From: Desulfobacterales bacterium
GTDB lineage: Bacteria; Desulfobacterota; Desulfobacteria; Desulfobacterales; SpSt-501
DNA: 64,000 nt
Assembly (NCBI GenBank): GCA_030834695.1
Contig: JAUQXK010000089.1
Location: 124,001 to 188,000 of the forward strand
Direction of reading: 5' to 3'
The position numbers and the translations under genes are program-made. Numbering within the stretch: position 1 is the stretch's first letter; each line of letters begins with the position of its first letter. The notes beneath the pieces are model-generated. The model had not been told where the DNA came from. It saw only the letters and a program-made list of their open reading frames with translations, and ran no database searches. Positions 1 to 8,527 of the stretch are shown piece by piece.

Positions 1-1109
1 AGAAAGTAATCGAGAATGTCCGATGGGTGCTCAAGCGTTTGTTCGATTTCCGGCTCGCCACCCTCATGCTTGGCAGAAATGTTGGGAACCTCCTGCGCGA
101 TTTCCACCAGCTCTGCGCGGCGATTATAAGGCTGGCGCACAATGGATTTCCAGGTTTCGGTAATGTGGTGCTCGAAACGAACGACCGCCTCCAGCCCCAG
201 AGCCCGGCGAATATAGGAAGCCTGGCGCAGTGTTTCGTTGTCGGCGGAGTTGGATAGGTTGAAGCCGATCAGCGATGTACCTCCGCCCTCGCGTACGAAA
301 AGCCTTGCCGTCAGCAGAGTCCACAGAATGGCGAAGGGGTTGTCATTGCCCATGAAGACCGAGATCTTGAATTCGTTGTCGATCCCGAGGCGGTGCATCA
401 GATACCCCACTAGCACGGTGCCCGGATTGATGTTGAGCACCTGGCGAATGCCATAGGTGGTATAGTACTTCAAGAACTCGTCGGCCCACATGAGGGGGTA
501 TTGATTGGGTTGGCCGATGCCGCCGAAGTAGCCGGTGATGGTTTCGGGGCCGCCCAGGTGGACATTGGATCCGTCGGTGCCCTTGGTATCCAGGGTTTCC
601 ACGTAGCTGGCACCCATAATCTGCATGGCCGCCGCCACCGCCATGATGTCTCCGTTATCGGTCTCCTGCTCGACCATCCGACGCACCCGGATGAACCGTC
701 CGGGCATGAGCTCGCCCTCTTGAATGCAGCGCCGGGCCTCGGTGATCAGCCAGGGGAAATATTGCAAGGCGCTAATTTCGAGCGTCACGGCATTATTCTG
801 GTTCAGTGCGGGCGCCCCCTTGACCTTGCGGTTATAGTCCGCCATGGAAATAAAAGCCTTCTGATCGCGCTGTTCGATCAGCCACCTGAGGTCCTTTAAA
901 TAAGGGGAGTTGGCCTGCTCCAGTCGGGCCATCAGGTTTTCCAGCCGGGCGGCCGCAGCCGCTCGGCGATTGATTTCCTGCGGGCCGCCGTAGCGTTCGA
1001 TCACCTTGATAAGTCCGCTGATGACCGGATTATTCGGGTCGGTTAGCAGTGCATTAAGCTCATCGATCCGCTGAGTTGAAATCTTCAATACGCTTCTCAG
1101 ATCTGGCAT
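1..1109 (-). CDS. conserved protein of unknown function, C-terminus cut by window start
   Basis: An uninterrupted minus-strand frame runs from an ATG at 1109 off the window edge (369 codons visible). A GGAGG ribosome site lies about five bases upstream of that ATG. The N-terminal ~100 residues look helical and charged (MPDLRSVLKISTQRIDELNA at the start). The middle holds glycine-rich stretches such as TKGTDGSNVHLGGPETITGY and NINPGTVLVGYLMHRLG, followed by VREGGGTSLIGFNLSNSADN and a HH pair in VRFEHHITETWKS. I see no signal peptide or membrane segment. The pattern could fit an alpha/beta barrel enzyme, but I do not recognise the family and assign no function. It diverges from the ModF-like gene across about 115 bases. 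Confidence 0.85.
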   Translation of the reverse strand, partial: MPDLRSVLKISTQRIDELNALLTDPNNPVISGLIKVIERYGGPQEINRRAAAAARLENLMARLEQANSPYLKDLRWLIEQRDQKAFISMADYNRKVKGAPALNQNNAVTLEISALQYFPWLITEARRCIQEGELMPGRFIRVRRMVEQETDNGDIMAVAAAMQIMGASYVETLDTKGTDGSNVHLGGPETITGYFGGIGQPNQYPLMWADEFLKYYTTYGIRQVLNINPGTVLVGYLMHRLGIDNEFKISVFMGNDNPFAILWTLLTARLFVREGGGTSLIGFNLSNSADNETLRQASYIRRALGLEAVVRFEHHITETWKSIVRQPYNRRAELVEIAQEVPNISAKHEGGEPEIEQTLEHPSDILDYF

Positions 1110-1224
1110 GGCTGCCTCCGTTGGTCGAGTAGGAGTTTAACCCATCGAGGCGTTGACTGAAATCAATTATAATTGTACTTTTTTAAGAAAAAACCAGCAA
1201 GGGCAATTTTTGGGAAGTGACCCA

Positions 1225-2733
1225 ATGACACCGCTCGTTTCTTTGCGCCAGGCCAGCTTGCGAATGCGCGACCGAGTTCTCCTTGAGGGCATAACCTGGG
1301 AAATACGCACGGGTGAGCACTGGGCGGTGGTGGGTCCCAACGGCGCGGGGAAATCCACGCTGGTGAAGGCATTGACCGGCGATGTCCCAGTGATCCGCGG
1401 CGAAATTTTCCCATCAGAGCCGGTCCGCCTCCGGCGGCAGGCGGCCTGCCTATCTTTTGAAAGCCAGAGGAAGTGGATCGCCCAGGAAGATCGCCGTGAC
1501 GAATACCACGCCTTCAGCGGCCGCATGGACGGGGGCGCACGGGTCGGCGACTTCATCCGACTGGCACAGCAGGGAGCAAAGCGTCGCACGTCGGATATTT
1601 TTGAGCGAATTCAAATTGGCCTTCTGCTCGACCGACATATCCGCGAGCTGTCCTCCGGCGAGATGCGGAGGTTTCAGATTGCATTGGCGCTTAGCACCAA
1701 CCCGCGTATCTTGATTCTGGATGAGCCTTATGAGGGCCTTGACCAGGAGTACCAGGCGGAATTGGCGAGGATCATTAACGAACTGATGGATCCCGACCGC
1801 GCGGTGGTGATGGTCACCCACCGCCGCAGCGAAATCCCCTTGAACGCCACTCACGTGATCGGGGTGAAAGCGGGACGGATCGTTTTTCAAGGCCGGCGCG
1901 AGGACCTGTTGGATGCCAGACGAATTGACAGCTTATATGCATTGCCGGAGGCACATTTATCGGAGCTGCCGGCGGCGGTAGGCGCCTCCTTGCGGCCGGG
2001 CAAAACGCCTTTGGAGGTGCTGGTCAACTTGCGCAATGTCACGGTGAGGCATCGGGCCGTCCCCGTGTTCGAGAATCTTTCCTGGACGGTCAGGCACGGG
2101 CAGCACTGGGTCGTGTGCGGGGCGAACGGTTCCGGCAAGTCCACCTTGCTGAGCCTGGTGGTGGGCGATCATCCGCAAGCCTACGCCAATACCGTCAGCG
2201 TTTTCGGAAAACGGCGCGGCGGCGGGGGCAGTATCCGTGAAACCAAGGCGGGTATTGGACTTATTTCGGCGGAGCTGCAGGTGCGCTATCGTAAAGCCAT
2301 AACAGCGCTCGATGTCGTGGTTTCCGGTTTCTTCGACTCCACCGGTCTTTACCGGAAAGCGTCACATCATCAGACGGCTGCATCCGAAGCATGGATGAAG
2401 TCCTTCGGGTTGCAGACCCTGGCAGACAAAAAGTTCAACCACCTGTCCCATGGCGAGCAACGCATGGTGTTGCTCGCCCGAGCCATGGTTAAACCGCCGC
2501 GGCTGTTGGTTTTGGACGAGCCCTGTCAGGGCTTGGATATCGCCAATCGAAGGTTAATTCTGCAGGCCATCGATCGTATCGCCGCCACGGGCCAGACGAC
2601 GATCCTTTTCGTTAGCCACCATATTGACGAAATTCCAGCCTGCATCACCCACTATCTCATCCTGGTTCGGGAAGGCAGCCAGCCGTCCCGAGCGATTGTC
2701 TCTGACGCTCCGCTCATCATAGACAGCCTTTAA
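1225..2733 (+). CDS. modF: ModF/PhrA-type tandem ABC ATPase
   Basis: A cytoplasmic protein of two ABC ATPase halves in one chain, with no membrane domain. The first half has Walker A GPNGAGKST, signature LSSGEMRR and Walker B LILDEPYEGLD. The second has GANGSGKST, LSHGEQRM and LLVLDEPCQGLD. The second half closely follows Escherichia coli ModF from memory (GDHPQ...Y, SGFFDS, FVSHH.DEIPACITH). ModF is linked to the molybdate locus in enterobacteria, but its task is not settled and no modABC genes are visible here. I chose the ATG at 1225 because GGAAG precedes it and homology begins at once. A TTG at 1153 would add 24 residues that look non-coding. Confidence 0.85.
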   Translation: MTPLVSLRQASLRMRDRVLLEGITWEIRTGEHWAVVGPNGAGKSTLVKALTGDVPVIRGEIFPSEPVRLRRQAACLSFESQRKWIAQEDRRDEYHAFSGRMDGGARVGDFIRLAQQGAKRRTSDIFERIQIGLLLDRHIRELSSGEMRRFQIALALSTNPRILILDEPYEGLDQEYQAELARIINELMDPDRAVVMVTHRRSEIPLNATHVIGVKAGRIVFQGRREDLLDARRIDSLYALPEAHLSELPAAVGASLRPGKTPLEVLVNLRNVTVRHRAVPVFENLSWTVRHGQHWVVCGANGSGKSTLLSLVVGDHPQAYANTVSVFGKRRGGGGSIRETKAGIGLISAELQVRYRKAITALDVVVSGFFDSTGLYRKASHHQTAASEAWMKSFGLQTLADKKFNHLSHGEQRMVLLARAMVKPPRLLVLDEPCQGLDIANRRLILQAIDRIAATGQTTILFVSHHIDEIPACITHYLILVREGSQPSRAIVSDAPLIIDSL

Positions 2734-2828
2734 TCGGGCATTCTACCCGACTCTACCATGGGGTAATGACGGGGGAATCGTTTAGTGTGAGATAAAATGA
2801 TCCAAGAATAGAGAATAGCTAGGACTTG

Positions 2829-2847
2829 GGGGGCACCGATCGCCCCC
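2829..2847. terminator. GC-rich hairpin after modF, weak terminator candidate
   Basis: GGGGGC (2829-2834) can pair with GCCCCC (2842-2847). A second hairpin GGGCGA/TCGCCC follows directly. Neither has a T-run, so this is a structural observation that may end transcription from either side. Confidence 0.25.
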
Positions 2848-2881
2848 GGGGCGATGATGGTCGCCCGGTAGGACAATTGAG

Positions 2882-3019
2882 TTAAAAAAGCGTCAATTGA
2901 ATCAGATACCCGATTCCGCTGAATAAGCCGATGTAAAATGCCATTGAGAAGATGGCCCTAAACCAGCCCTTAACCGCCTTGTTCGTCAAGACCAGCGCTC
3001 CGGAGGAGATATCGTTCAT
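2882..3019 (-). CDS. possible 45-residue single-pass membrane peptide
   Basis: In the 380-base gap between modF and the HD-GYP gene, the minus strand holds a 46-codon frame from ATG 3019 to TAA 2882. It starts MNDISSGALVLTNKAVKGWF. It continues with a hydrophobic stretch of about 20 residues (FSMAFYIGLFSGIGYLIQLT) that reads as one transmembrane helix, after a basic segment (K14, K17, R21), as expected for a small membrane protein. An AAAGGA sits about 14 bases before the ATG, too far for a good ribosome site, and the upstream sequence is very AT-rich. I do not recognise it; it was too short for standard ORF calling. Confidence 0.45.
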   Translation of the reverse strand: MNDISSGALVLTNKAVKGWFRAIFSMAFYIGLFSGIGYLIQLTLF

Positions 3020-3113
3020 ATATTATATTATTTTATCCTTTAGCTGCCTGATTGTAAAATAAATTCCCCGTCTCGATTCACCGGAACCGCCTCCATGCTA
3101 AATCCGGAGATTC

Positions 3114-3752
3114 CTATGCCTGCATGCCATTCTCACGAACTTCAGTGATCAGTTGCGCCACGAACTCCGACGGCAGGTTTTCATCGCCAAGAGTTTTAAT
3201 GATTTCAATTGATTCTGTGATAGTCCGGCCCTTCTGGTAGGAGCGGTCCGTGCTCAGGGCATCAAAGCAATCCGCTACGCTGATGATGCGCGCCCCCAAA
3301 GGGATTTCATCGGCCTTTAGCCCAAAAGGATAACCCGACCCGTCCTGGCGTTCATGGTGATAGCGCACACAGTCGATTACCGGTTTCGCCACTTGAATGG
3401 CTTTGAGAAACTGACCTCCGATTTCCGGGTGCCTCTGGATCTCAGCCCGCATGTCCTCGGAAAGCTTTTCTTGGGTATTTTTAAGAAGCTCCGGGCTGAA
3501 AGCGATTTTGCCGATATCGTGGAGTAGCCCTCCGATACGGATGGTTTCCACATCTTCGGTGGGTAGACCTATGCGTTGCGCGATGCTCCGGGCATACGCA
3601 GCCACACGACGGGCATGGCCCCGGGTGTAGGAATCCTGGAATCCCAGCACGACGCCGAGCGCCGCAAGATCACAGATACTATAATCATACAGGACATCGC
3701 GGATTCCCTTTTTAACGCCACAGTAAATCCACAGGGGGTTCGGATGGTTCAT
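3114..3752 (-). CDS. HD-GYP domain protein, probable c-di-GMP phosphodiesterase
   Basis: A 212-residue protein that is almost entirely an HD-GYP domain, the class that hydrolyses cyclic di-GMP with a metal centre. Visible ligands include H78-D79 in LLHDIGK, H108 in QRHPE, H132-H133 in YHHERQDGSGYP and D166 in ISVADCFDALSTDRSY. The GYP signature is intact, so activity is plausible. There is no receiver or PAS domain; the first 30 residues are short and unassigned. AAGGG lies just before the start. It lies apart from the GGDEF cyclase at 58.9 kb, so any pairing is only by shared messenger. Confidence 0.88.
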   Translation of the reverse strand: MNHPNPLWIYCGVKKGIRDVLYDYSICDLAALGVVLGFQDSYTRGHARRVAAYARSIAQRIGLPTEDVETIRIGGLLHDIGKIAFSPELLKNTQEKLSEDMRAEIQRHPEIGGQFLKAIQVAKPVIDCVRYHHERQDGSGYPFGLKADEIPLGARIISVADCFDALSTDRSYQKGRTITESIEIIKTLGDENLPSEFVAQLITEVRENGMQA

Positions 3753-3868
3753 AACGCCCTTAAAAAACAGGTCCGGCCGCTGGGGACCGGAAAATATAGT
3801 GGTTCAGTAAACATTAGAAGGCGCGATTTATAGAAGAACGGCGGATGGCTGTCAAGAGAAAAAATATT

Positions 3869-4843
3869 TCATCTGACGTTCAGCAGATTGATCGTTCGCA
3901 TGAGGGTCAGGGGGTTGACACTGACGTTGTTGACCTTCGCCCCCCAGTGCAGATGAGGTCCGGTGGCGCGGCCCGTAGCCCCGGCCAAGCCGATCACTGC
4001 CCCTTTTTCAACTCGTTGCCCTACGGAGACCGCCATCCGACTCAGATGAGAATAGGACGTGAAGACGCCGGCGCCGTGGTCGATAATGACTGCGTTGCCG
4101 GAGTAGAAAAGATCCCTGGCCAGGCACACCACTCCGGAACCGGCCGTATGTATGGGGTCCCCGGTCTGTGCTCGGAAATCAACGCCCGAGTGTTGGCTTT
4201 GAAGCTCCCCGTTGAAAAGGCGCCGGGTGCCGAACGGGCCGTTCATTTCTCCCGAAACGGGAACCCGAAACCCATCCTGCCATAGCCGCGCAAGGCTGCC
4301 GGAGGTGTAAATCTCTTTTAGTTCCGCCTGCTCGCGCCGGATACGCTCGAGATCATCGGGGTTCGGGCGAACATGGCGCGGGTCGACCCTCAGCGTTTCT
4401 ACGCCATAGGTCCCCTGACGGATGTTGAAAGCGGCGGATGAGGCGTGCTGTTTGGTGCCCACACTCCAAGCGACCCTTATCTTGGCAGGTCCCGGACGCG
4501 TCGACAGCGCGATTCCAATCACACCGGCGTAAACTCGCCTGGTTTCATCCGGATGCGGAAACATATGAATCAGTTGATCGCCGAAGGAAACGATCGGATC
4601 GCGGACAGAAGTAGGCATATGGCGCCAGTCGAGTTGAACGAGCAGTGTGTCCCCGGTTTCCACGGCTGAAGCTGAAAGCATGATCCGAGGAGAGAGCTCC
4701 GCCCTATCCTGCTGGGCGGCGGCGGGCTGAGGCCAAAAGGCTGTGGAGAGGATCCCGCAGCCGCACAACACGCACAAGCCTTTTAGTAAAGCGCTACCTT
4801 TGCACCGGACGCGACGATAGATAGTAAAGACGGATGAGTTCAT
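3869..4843 (-). CDS. exported M23 family (LytM-like) peptidase
   Basis: The product has a basic N-terminus and a hydrophobic segment (LLKGLCVLCGCGILSTAF) ending near AAAQQ, so export to the periplasm is expected. A beta-rich N-terminal region follows, then an M23 domain from about residue 200. It shows the zinc-site motifs HSGVDF, SYSHLS and GPHLHW, all intact. M23 enzymes cut peptide crosslinks in murein. An alternative TTG start at 4858 would add five residues; neither start has a strong ribosome site. It stands alone, with a transcript terminator of the next gene between it and gcdA. Confidence 0.87.
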   Translation of the reverse strand: MNSSVFTIYRRVRCKGSALLKGLCVLCGCGILSTAFWPQPAAAQQDRAELSPRIMLSASAVETGDTLLVQLDWRHMPTSVRDPIVSFGDQLIHMFPHPDETRRVYAGVIGIALSTRPGPAKIRVAWSVGTKQHASSAAFNIRQGTYGVETLRVDPRHVRPNPDDLERIRREQAELKEIYTSGSLARLWQDGFRVPVSGEMNGPFGTRRLFNGELQSQHSGVDFRAQTGDPIHTAGSGVVCLARDLFYSGNAVIIDHGAGVFTSYSHLSRMAVSVGQRVEKGAVIGLAGATGRATGPHLHWGAKVNNVSVNPLTLMRTINLLNVR

Positions 4844-4882
4844 GATATCGAATAGCAATTATTTTATTGTATCCCTCATAAG

Positions 4883-4912
4883 GGGAGGGGGCGCTTGTCA
4901 GCGCCCCCTCCC
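4883..4912 (-). terminator. strong hairpin terminator after gcdA
   Basis: GGGAGGGGGCGC (4883-4894) pairs perfectly with GCGCCCCCTCCC (4901-4912) around a six-base loop. It lies 20 bases past the gcdA stop on the minus strand. The T-run after it is poor, but a 12-bp GC stem here fits a terminator. Confidence 0.55.
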
Positions 4913-4931
4913 TTCTCCTTTATGGACAACG

Positions 4932-6674
4932 TTAGCCCTTGATGATCCGAGGCAGCATCATCTGGTGTTGCGGACAGATGGAGCGCGGGTTCTGGTAGGC
5001 AGCGCCGGCAAATGCTTTGAGATAGTTGCGGATGGCCGTCATTTTGGCCACTTCGTCCACCAGCCCGTGCTGGGCACAATAGATCGGCCGGGAGTTGTCG
5101 TAGTAGGATTTGACCAGTTTGTTCATCTCTTCGATGACCGGATCGAGGGGTTTGCCGGATTCTTTCTCCTTCACCAGCCGGCGGGAGTAACTCGCGGCAG
5201 CGGCCGTCTCGCCGTGCATGACGTAAATTTCAGTCGTGGCCGTGCCGAGCGTAAAGGCGTTGTGGCGGTTGGCCGTGGGCCCGCCCATGATGTAGTGGGC
5301 TGCGGCGGTTCCCTTGCGCAGCACCGTCAGGATCATGGGGATCTCGGTCTGCTGGATGGAGTAGATCAGGGCCTGCCCCAGACCGAGCAACTCGGCCTTC
5401 TCAGCGATGTCGCCGACATCGATGCCGGAGGTATCCTGGAACCAGATGATGGGCACACGGTCGCGACCGCAGTGCACTACGAATTCGTTCATCTTGATGA
5501 GCCCCTGGCGGTAAAGTTTGCCGCCGATGCCGGGATAGGACGCATACTCCGGGTAGTTTTCGCCGAGAAAGCCCTGGCGGTTCCCGATGATTCCCATCAG
5601 GTATCCGTCGATTTTAACCAGCCCGGTGTATACTTCCGGCCCGTAGCCCGGACGGTATTCCATGTGCTCGCTGCCGTCGACCAGCCGCGCCAGAACTTCG
5701 TCGAAGTCGTACATCTGTTTCTGGTTGTAAGGCAGTAAGTAATAGATGTCCTCGGCCGCGAATCGCGGCTCTTTGGGCTCGGCGACGCGGAAGAACTTCG
5801 GGCTATAAGCCGGCATGCCCTTCATGTAGTCCTTGATCCCGTCCAGCACCCCCTGTTCGGTGTCGTAGACATGACGGAAAAAGCCGGTGGTGTCGTGGTG
5901 GATCTTGATCGAACCCGGCGGCTCCGCCTTGAACTGCTTGGCAGCGGCAATGAGCTGCTCCGCTCCCTCGAGGTCGAAGAATCCCTTGGGGGACATGCCG
6001 CTCAAGATCCCGCCGCCGCCGACGGCGATGTTGGCATCCTTGTGGGCAAAAAGGATGGTGGGGCTGATGCCTTGGTAGCCGCCGCCGGCGGGGTTAGTGC
6101 CATAAATGCCGGCCAGGATCGGGATCCCGGCCTGTTCGAGCTCCGCATGCCGAAAAAAGGTGGTCCCGGAGCCGCGCCGGTCGGCATAGAATTTCTCCTG
6201 TTCGGGCAGCTTGACGCCGCTGCAGTTCACCAGCCAGATGAGCGGGATGTTCAAGCGCTTGGAGAGGTTGGTGGCTCGGAAAACTTCCTCCGCCTGGCCT
6301 GGCAGCCAGGCACCGGCGATCACCTTGTTGTCGAAGCCGATGACTACCGCCCATTTGCCCGAGACCTTGGCCAGGCCGTGGCAGACGTTGTTGGTCCCTT
6401 CCACGTTGTCGTTGGGGTTGTAAAGCGTGTTCAATGGGGTCCAGGTGCCGGGGTCCAGCAGGTATTCCAATCGCTGCCAAATCGTCAACTGCTTGCGCTT
6501 GTTGATTTCGGCGGTCGGGAGACCGACGTTCTTGAATTTCTCAACTGCTTTTTCCACCTCGGCTTCCACGTCTTTGATCAGTTTGACGTTAGCTTCTCTG
6601 CTCTTGATCATTCCGGGCTTGAGCGCACTGCCGAACTCTTTCATCTTCTCAAAATATGGTCGCATGTCCTCCAT
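4932..6674 (-). CDS. gcdA: glutaconyl-CoA decarboxylase alpha subunit (carboxyltransferase)
   Basis: A 580-residue biotin-dependent carboxyltransferase. Length and sequence match GcdA of the glutaconyl-CoA decarboxylase family better than the ~510-residue MmdA/PccB type: NKR near residue 58, NPN, GAWLPGQAE, VNCSGVKLPEQEKFY, YGTNPAGGGYQ.ISPT and the C-terminal NP.SICP.HQMMLPR. It would move the carboxyl group of glutaconyl-CoA to biotin on a carrier protein, a step in glutamate or benzoate/glutaryl-CoA degradation. A free biotin carrier is encoded divergently 240 bases away; the membrane Na+ pump subunit GcdB is not in the window. The start is either ATG 6674 or ATG 6665, since GGAGG repeats overlap both. 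Confidence 0.9.
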   Translation of the reverse strand: MEDMRPYFEKMKEFGSALKPGMIKSREANVKLIKDVEAEVEKAVEKFKNVGLPTAEINKRKQLTIWQRLEYLLDPGTWTPLNTLYNPNDNVEGTNNVCHGLAKVSGKWAVVIGFDNKVIAGAWLPGQAEEVFRATNLSKRLNIPLIWLVNCSGVKLPEQEKFYADRRGSGTTFFRHAELEQAGIPILAGIYGTNPAGGGYQGISPTILFAHKDANIAVGGGGILSGMSPKGFFDLEGAEQLIAAAKQFKAEPPGSIKIHHDTTGFFRHVYDTEQGVLDGIKDYMKGMPAYSPKFFRVAEPKEPRFAAEDIYYLLPYNQKQMYDFDEVLARLVDGSEHMEYRPGYGPEVYTGLVKIDGYLMGIIGNRQGFLGENYPEYASYPGIGGKLYRQGLIKMNEFVVHCGRDRVPIIWFQDTSGIDVGDIAEKAELLGLGQALIYSIQQTEIPMILTVLRKGTAAAHYIMGGPTANRHNAFTLGTATTEIYVMHGETAAAASYSRRLVKEKESGKPLDPVIEEMNKLVKSYYDNSRPIYCAQHGLVDEVAKMTAIRNYLKAFAGAAYQNPRSICPQHQMMLPRIIKG

Positions 6675-6815
6675 CCTCCCCGTCTGAAGTATTGCCCGGT
6701 CGGGCTCTTAAACCCGCCGCATGGCACAGGTTTCCGTGCACGAAAAATTGATCTATTTCCTTATCCAAACTGACCGGTTGCGTCAAGGATGGATACTATT
6801 CTGCGGCCTTTCTCC

Positions 6816-6844
6816 TTGACAATCTTTCGCTCTTTCAGTATCAA
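6816..6844 (+). promoter_or_regulatory. sigma70-like promoter for the biotin carrier gene
   Basis: A perfect TTGACA (6816-6821) is followed after 17 bases by TATCAA (6839-6844), about 70 bases before the biotin carrier start. Confidence 0.5.
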
Positions 6845-6913
6845 ACATCCACCCTTTAAGCATGTCGTCAGCAGCGCTGGTCTGAGAAAAATACAAGGAG
6901 GAGAGAGAAACGC

Positions 6914-7129
6914 ATGAGTAAACAAATCCTGGCCCCAATGCCTGGGAAAGTCATCGACATCCTCGTCAAGGCGGGCGAAGAGGTCTTGGAGTATCAGGAA
7001 GTGCTAATTCTGGAAGCCATGAAGATGGAAAACGCCATCCCGTCGCCTGAATCCGGAAAGGTGAAGGAGATCAAAGTCAAAAAAGACGACACCGTAGCTG
7101 CGCAGCAAGTCCTGATGATTCTGGAATAG
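6914..7129 (+). CDS. biotin carrier protein (biotinyl domain only)
   Basis: A 71-residue protein consisting only of a biotinyl/lipoyl-like domain, starting MSKQILAPMPGKVIDI. The biotin attachment lysine lies in EAMKMEN at about residues 35-41, followed by the usual IPSPESGKVKEI strand. It should carry carboxybiotin between the carboxyltransferase GcdA and a partner. There is no Ala/Pro-rich linker as in GcdC gamma subunits, so it is freely diffusible. GGAGGAGAG precedes the start, it has its own promoter and it ends in a strong hairpin. Confidence 0.92.
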   Translation: MSKQILAPMPGKVIDILVKAGEEVLEYQEVLILEAMKMENAIPSPESGKVKEIKVKKDDTVAAQQVLMILE

Positions 7130-7171
7130 ATTTGCCCGTCGATCGTAGATTCAGGATTCAGTCAATTCCAT

Positions 7172-7205
7172 CCCAAAGGGCCCATGGTGCCATGGGCCCT
7201 TTGGG
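7172..7205. terminator. perfect 16-bp inverted repeat between convergent genes
   Basis: The arms 7172-7187 (CCCAAAGGGCCCATGG) and 7190-7205 are exact reverse complements with a two-base centre. The element lies between the ends of the biotin carrier gene (+) and korB-korC (-), so it probably ends transcription from both sides. T-runs are minimal. Confidence 0.6.
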
Positions 7206-7222
7206 CAATGCGCCCGCTCCTT

Positions 7223-8527
7223 CTAAATCCGTTCTGACGGTTCAACCCTGCGGACAATATCCAACGCCCCGGCTAAGATGTCCCCTCTTAGCCGGCTTGT
7301 AATCGCCGCCTCCAGCATTTCCGGCCTCACCACCCGGCCGAGTTTGGCGAGCGCCCCCAGTGACGCCAACGCCCAATCGGTTCCTTTGAACCCCTGGTCC
7401 TTGAAGTCCACTCGATGGATCTGGGCGCGGCAGGCGGGAATATCCACTCCTGCGGCTTGAATGACCGTGCAGGTTTCGTCGAGACCGGCGAACATCTTTC
7501 TGCGCCGTGCCACCCCTTCCGGGCCAAGGGCCACGACTATCGACGGCCGGCTGATGCCTGTGTAGTCGATCGCCTGCAGCGACAGGGTCATCTCACTGAT
7601 GGAAGGGCCCCGCAGCACGGTGATGTCATAATCATTTTTCTGGGTCGTGTTAAGACCTGCGTACAGGCCGGCGAGACATAGAATTTCGCCGGCCGTGATG
7701 ACGCGCTGGCCGGCACTGCCCAACAGGATGACCTCCTGCCGTTCGATGCTGACCGGATCAAATTGGGCGATAACGGCCGCCGGCGGGGGCACCGGTTTCT
7801 GGGCGGCAGCCAGTTCACGATAATGTGCCCCGAATTCACGCCGCTGGTTTTCTGCGACCTCCCCATCGAAGGGCGGGAGCCGCGACAGCATCTCTTCGAT
7901 GCCTTTCGTCGTCAGCCGGTTGCGTTTGGAAAACCGGCCCGGGCAGATCCCCCAAATGTCCACCACCGAAAATCCCTTGAACTCGACGGCCCTGCGAATC
8001 ACGTCGGCGATGTCGCTGCGATAGGCCGAGCAACGCACAACATAAGGCGCGCCGGCTGCCTTCGCCACGCTGCAGACATCCAGAGGCCGCTCCAAGCGGT
8101 TAAGGAAGCCCGATCCCACCTCGGCATCGGGCGGAGTGGTCGCGGAATATTGCCCGCCGGTCATTCCGAAGTTGAAGTTGTTGAGGACCAGCAGCGTCAT
8201 ATCCAGGTTCCGGCGGCAGGCGGCCAGGAGATGGGCGCCGCCGATTCCCTGGCCTCCGTCGCCCATGGTAACCACCACGGTGAGCTCGGGCCGAGCGAGC
8301 TTCAGTCCCGCCGCATAAGTGAGTGCGCGACCGTGCAAACCGTGGAGGGCGTGGGTGTTGAAGAAGGTGTCGAAAAGCCCGGAGCAGCCGATATCGCTCA
8401 CCATCGCGATGCGTTGGCCGTCCAGGTCCATCGCTTGAAACGCCTTGTCCAGGGTATGGGTAATACGCTCATGGGAGCACCCTGGACAAAACACCGGCGG
8501 CCGCGCCGCGTTCAGCAAACTATCCAT
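7223..8527 (-). CDS. 2-oxoacid:ferredoxin oxidoreductase, beta and gamma subunits fused
   Basis: The first ~250 residues are a thiamine-diphosphate-binding beta subunit of the KorB/PorB type: FCPGCSHERI near the N-terminus, SDIGCSG, and the cofactor motif GDGGQGIGGAH...NNFNFGMTGGQ. Residues ~255-434 form a KorC/gamma-type domain (LLGSAGQRVITAGEILCLAG, SEMTL, DFKDQGFKGTDWA). The enzyme oxidises 2-oxoacids to acyl-CoA with reduction of ferredoxin, or runs in reverse. It overlaps the alpha gene by eight bases, indicating translational coupling. The delta ferredoxin subunit seen in some four-subunit enzymes is absent here. Confidence 0.85.
   Translation of the reverse strand: MDSLLNAARPPVFCPGCSHERITHTLDKAFQAMDLDGQRIAMVSDIGCSGLFDTFFNTHALHGLHGRALTYAAGLKLARPELTVVVTMGDGGQGIGGAHLLAACRRNLDMTLLVLNNFNFGMTGGQYSATTPPDAEVGSGFLNRLERPLDVCSVAKAAGAPYVVRCSAYRSDIADVIRRAVEFKGFSVVDIWGICPGRFSKRNRLTTKGIEEMLSRLPPFDGEVAENQRREFGAHYRELAAAQKPVPPPAAVIAQFDPVSIERQEVILLGSAGQRVITAGEILCLAGLYAGLNTTQKNDYDITVLRGPSISEMTLSLQAIDYTGISRPSIVVALGPEGVARRRKMFAGLDETCTVIQAAGVDIPACRAQIHRVDFKDQGFKGTDWALASLGALAKLGRVVRPEMLEAAITSRLRGDILAGALDIVRRVEPSERI

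Noticed and set aside
1153-1175. TTGACT and TATAAT as a promoter for modF
   Set aside because: The two boxes are only nine bases apart, far too close for sigma70; the 12-base palindrome CAATTATAATTG there may be chance.
4842-5738. Long plus-strand frame antisense to gcdA (298 codons)
   Set aside because: It is the shadow of a clear GcdA frame in GC-rich DNA and shows no domain; the same holds for 5871-6773, 7763-8545, 44245-45042, 45883-46650, 60780-61472 and 61491-62171.
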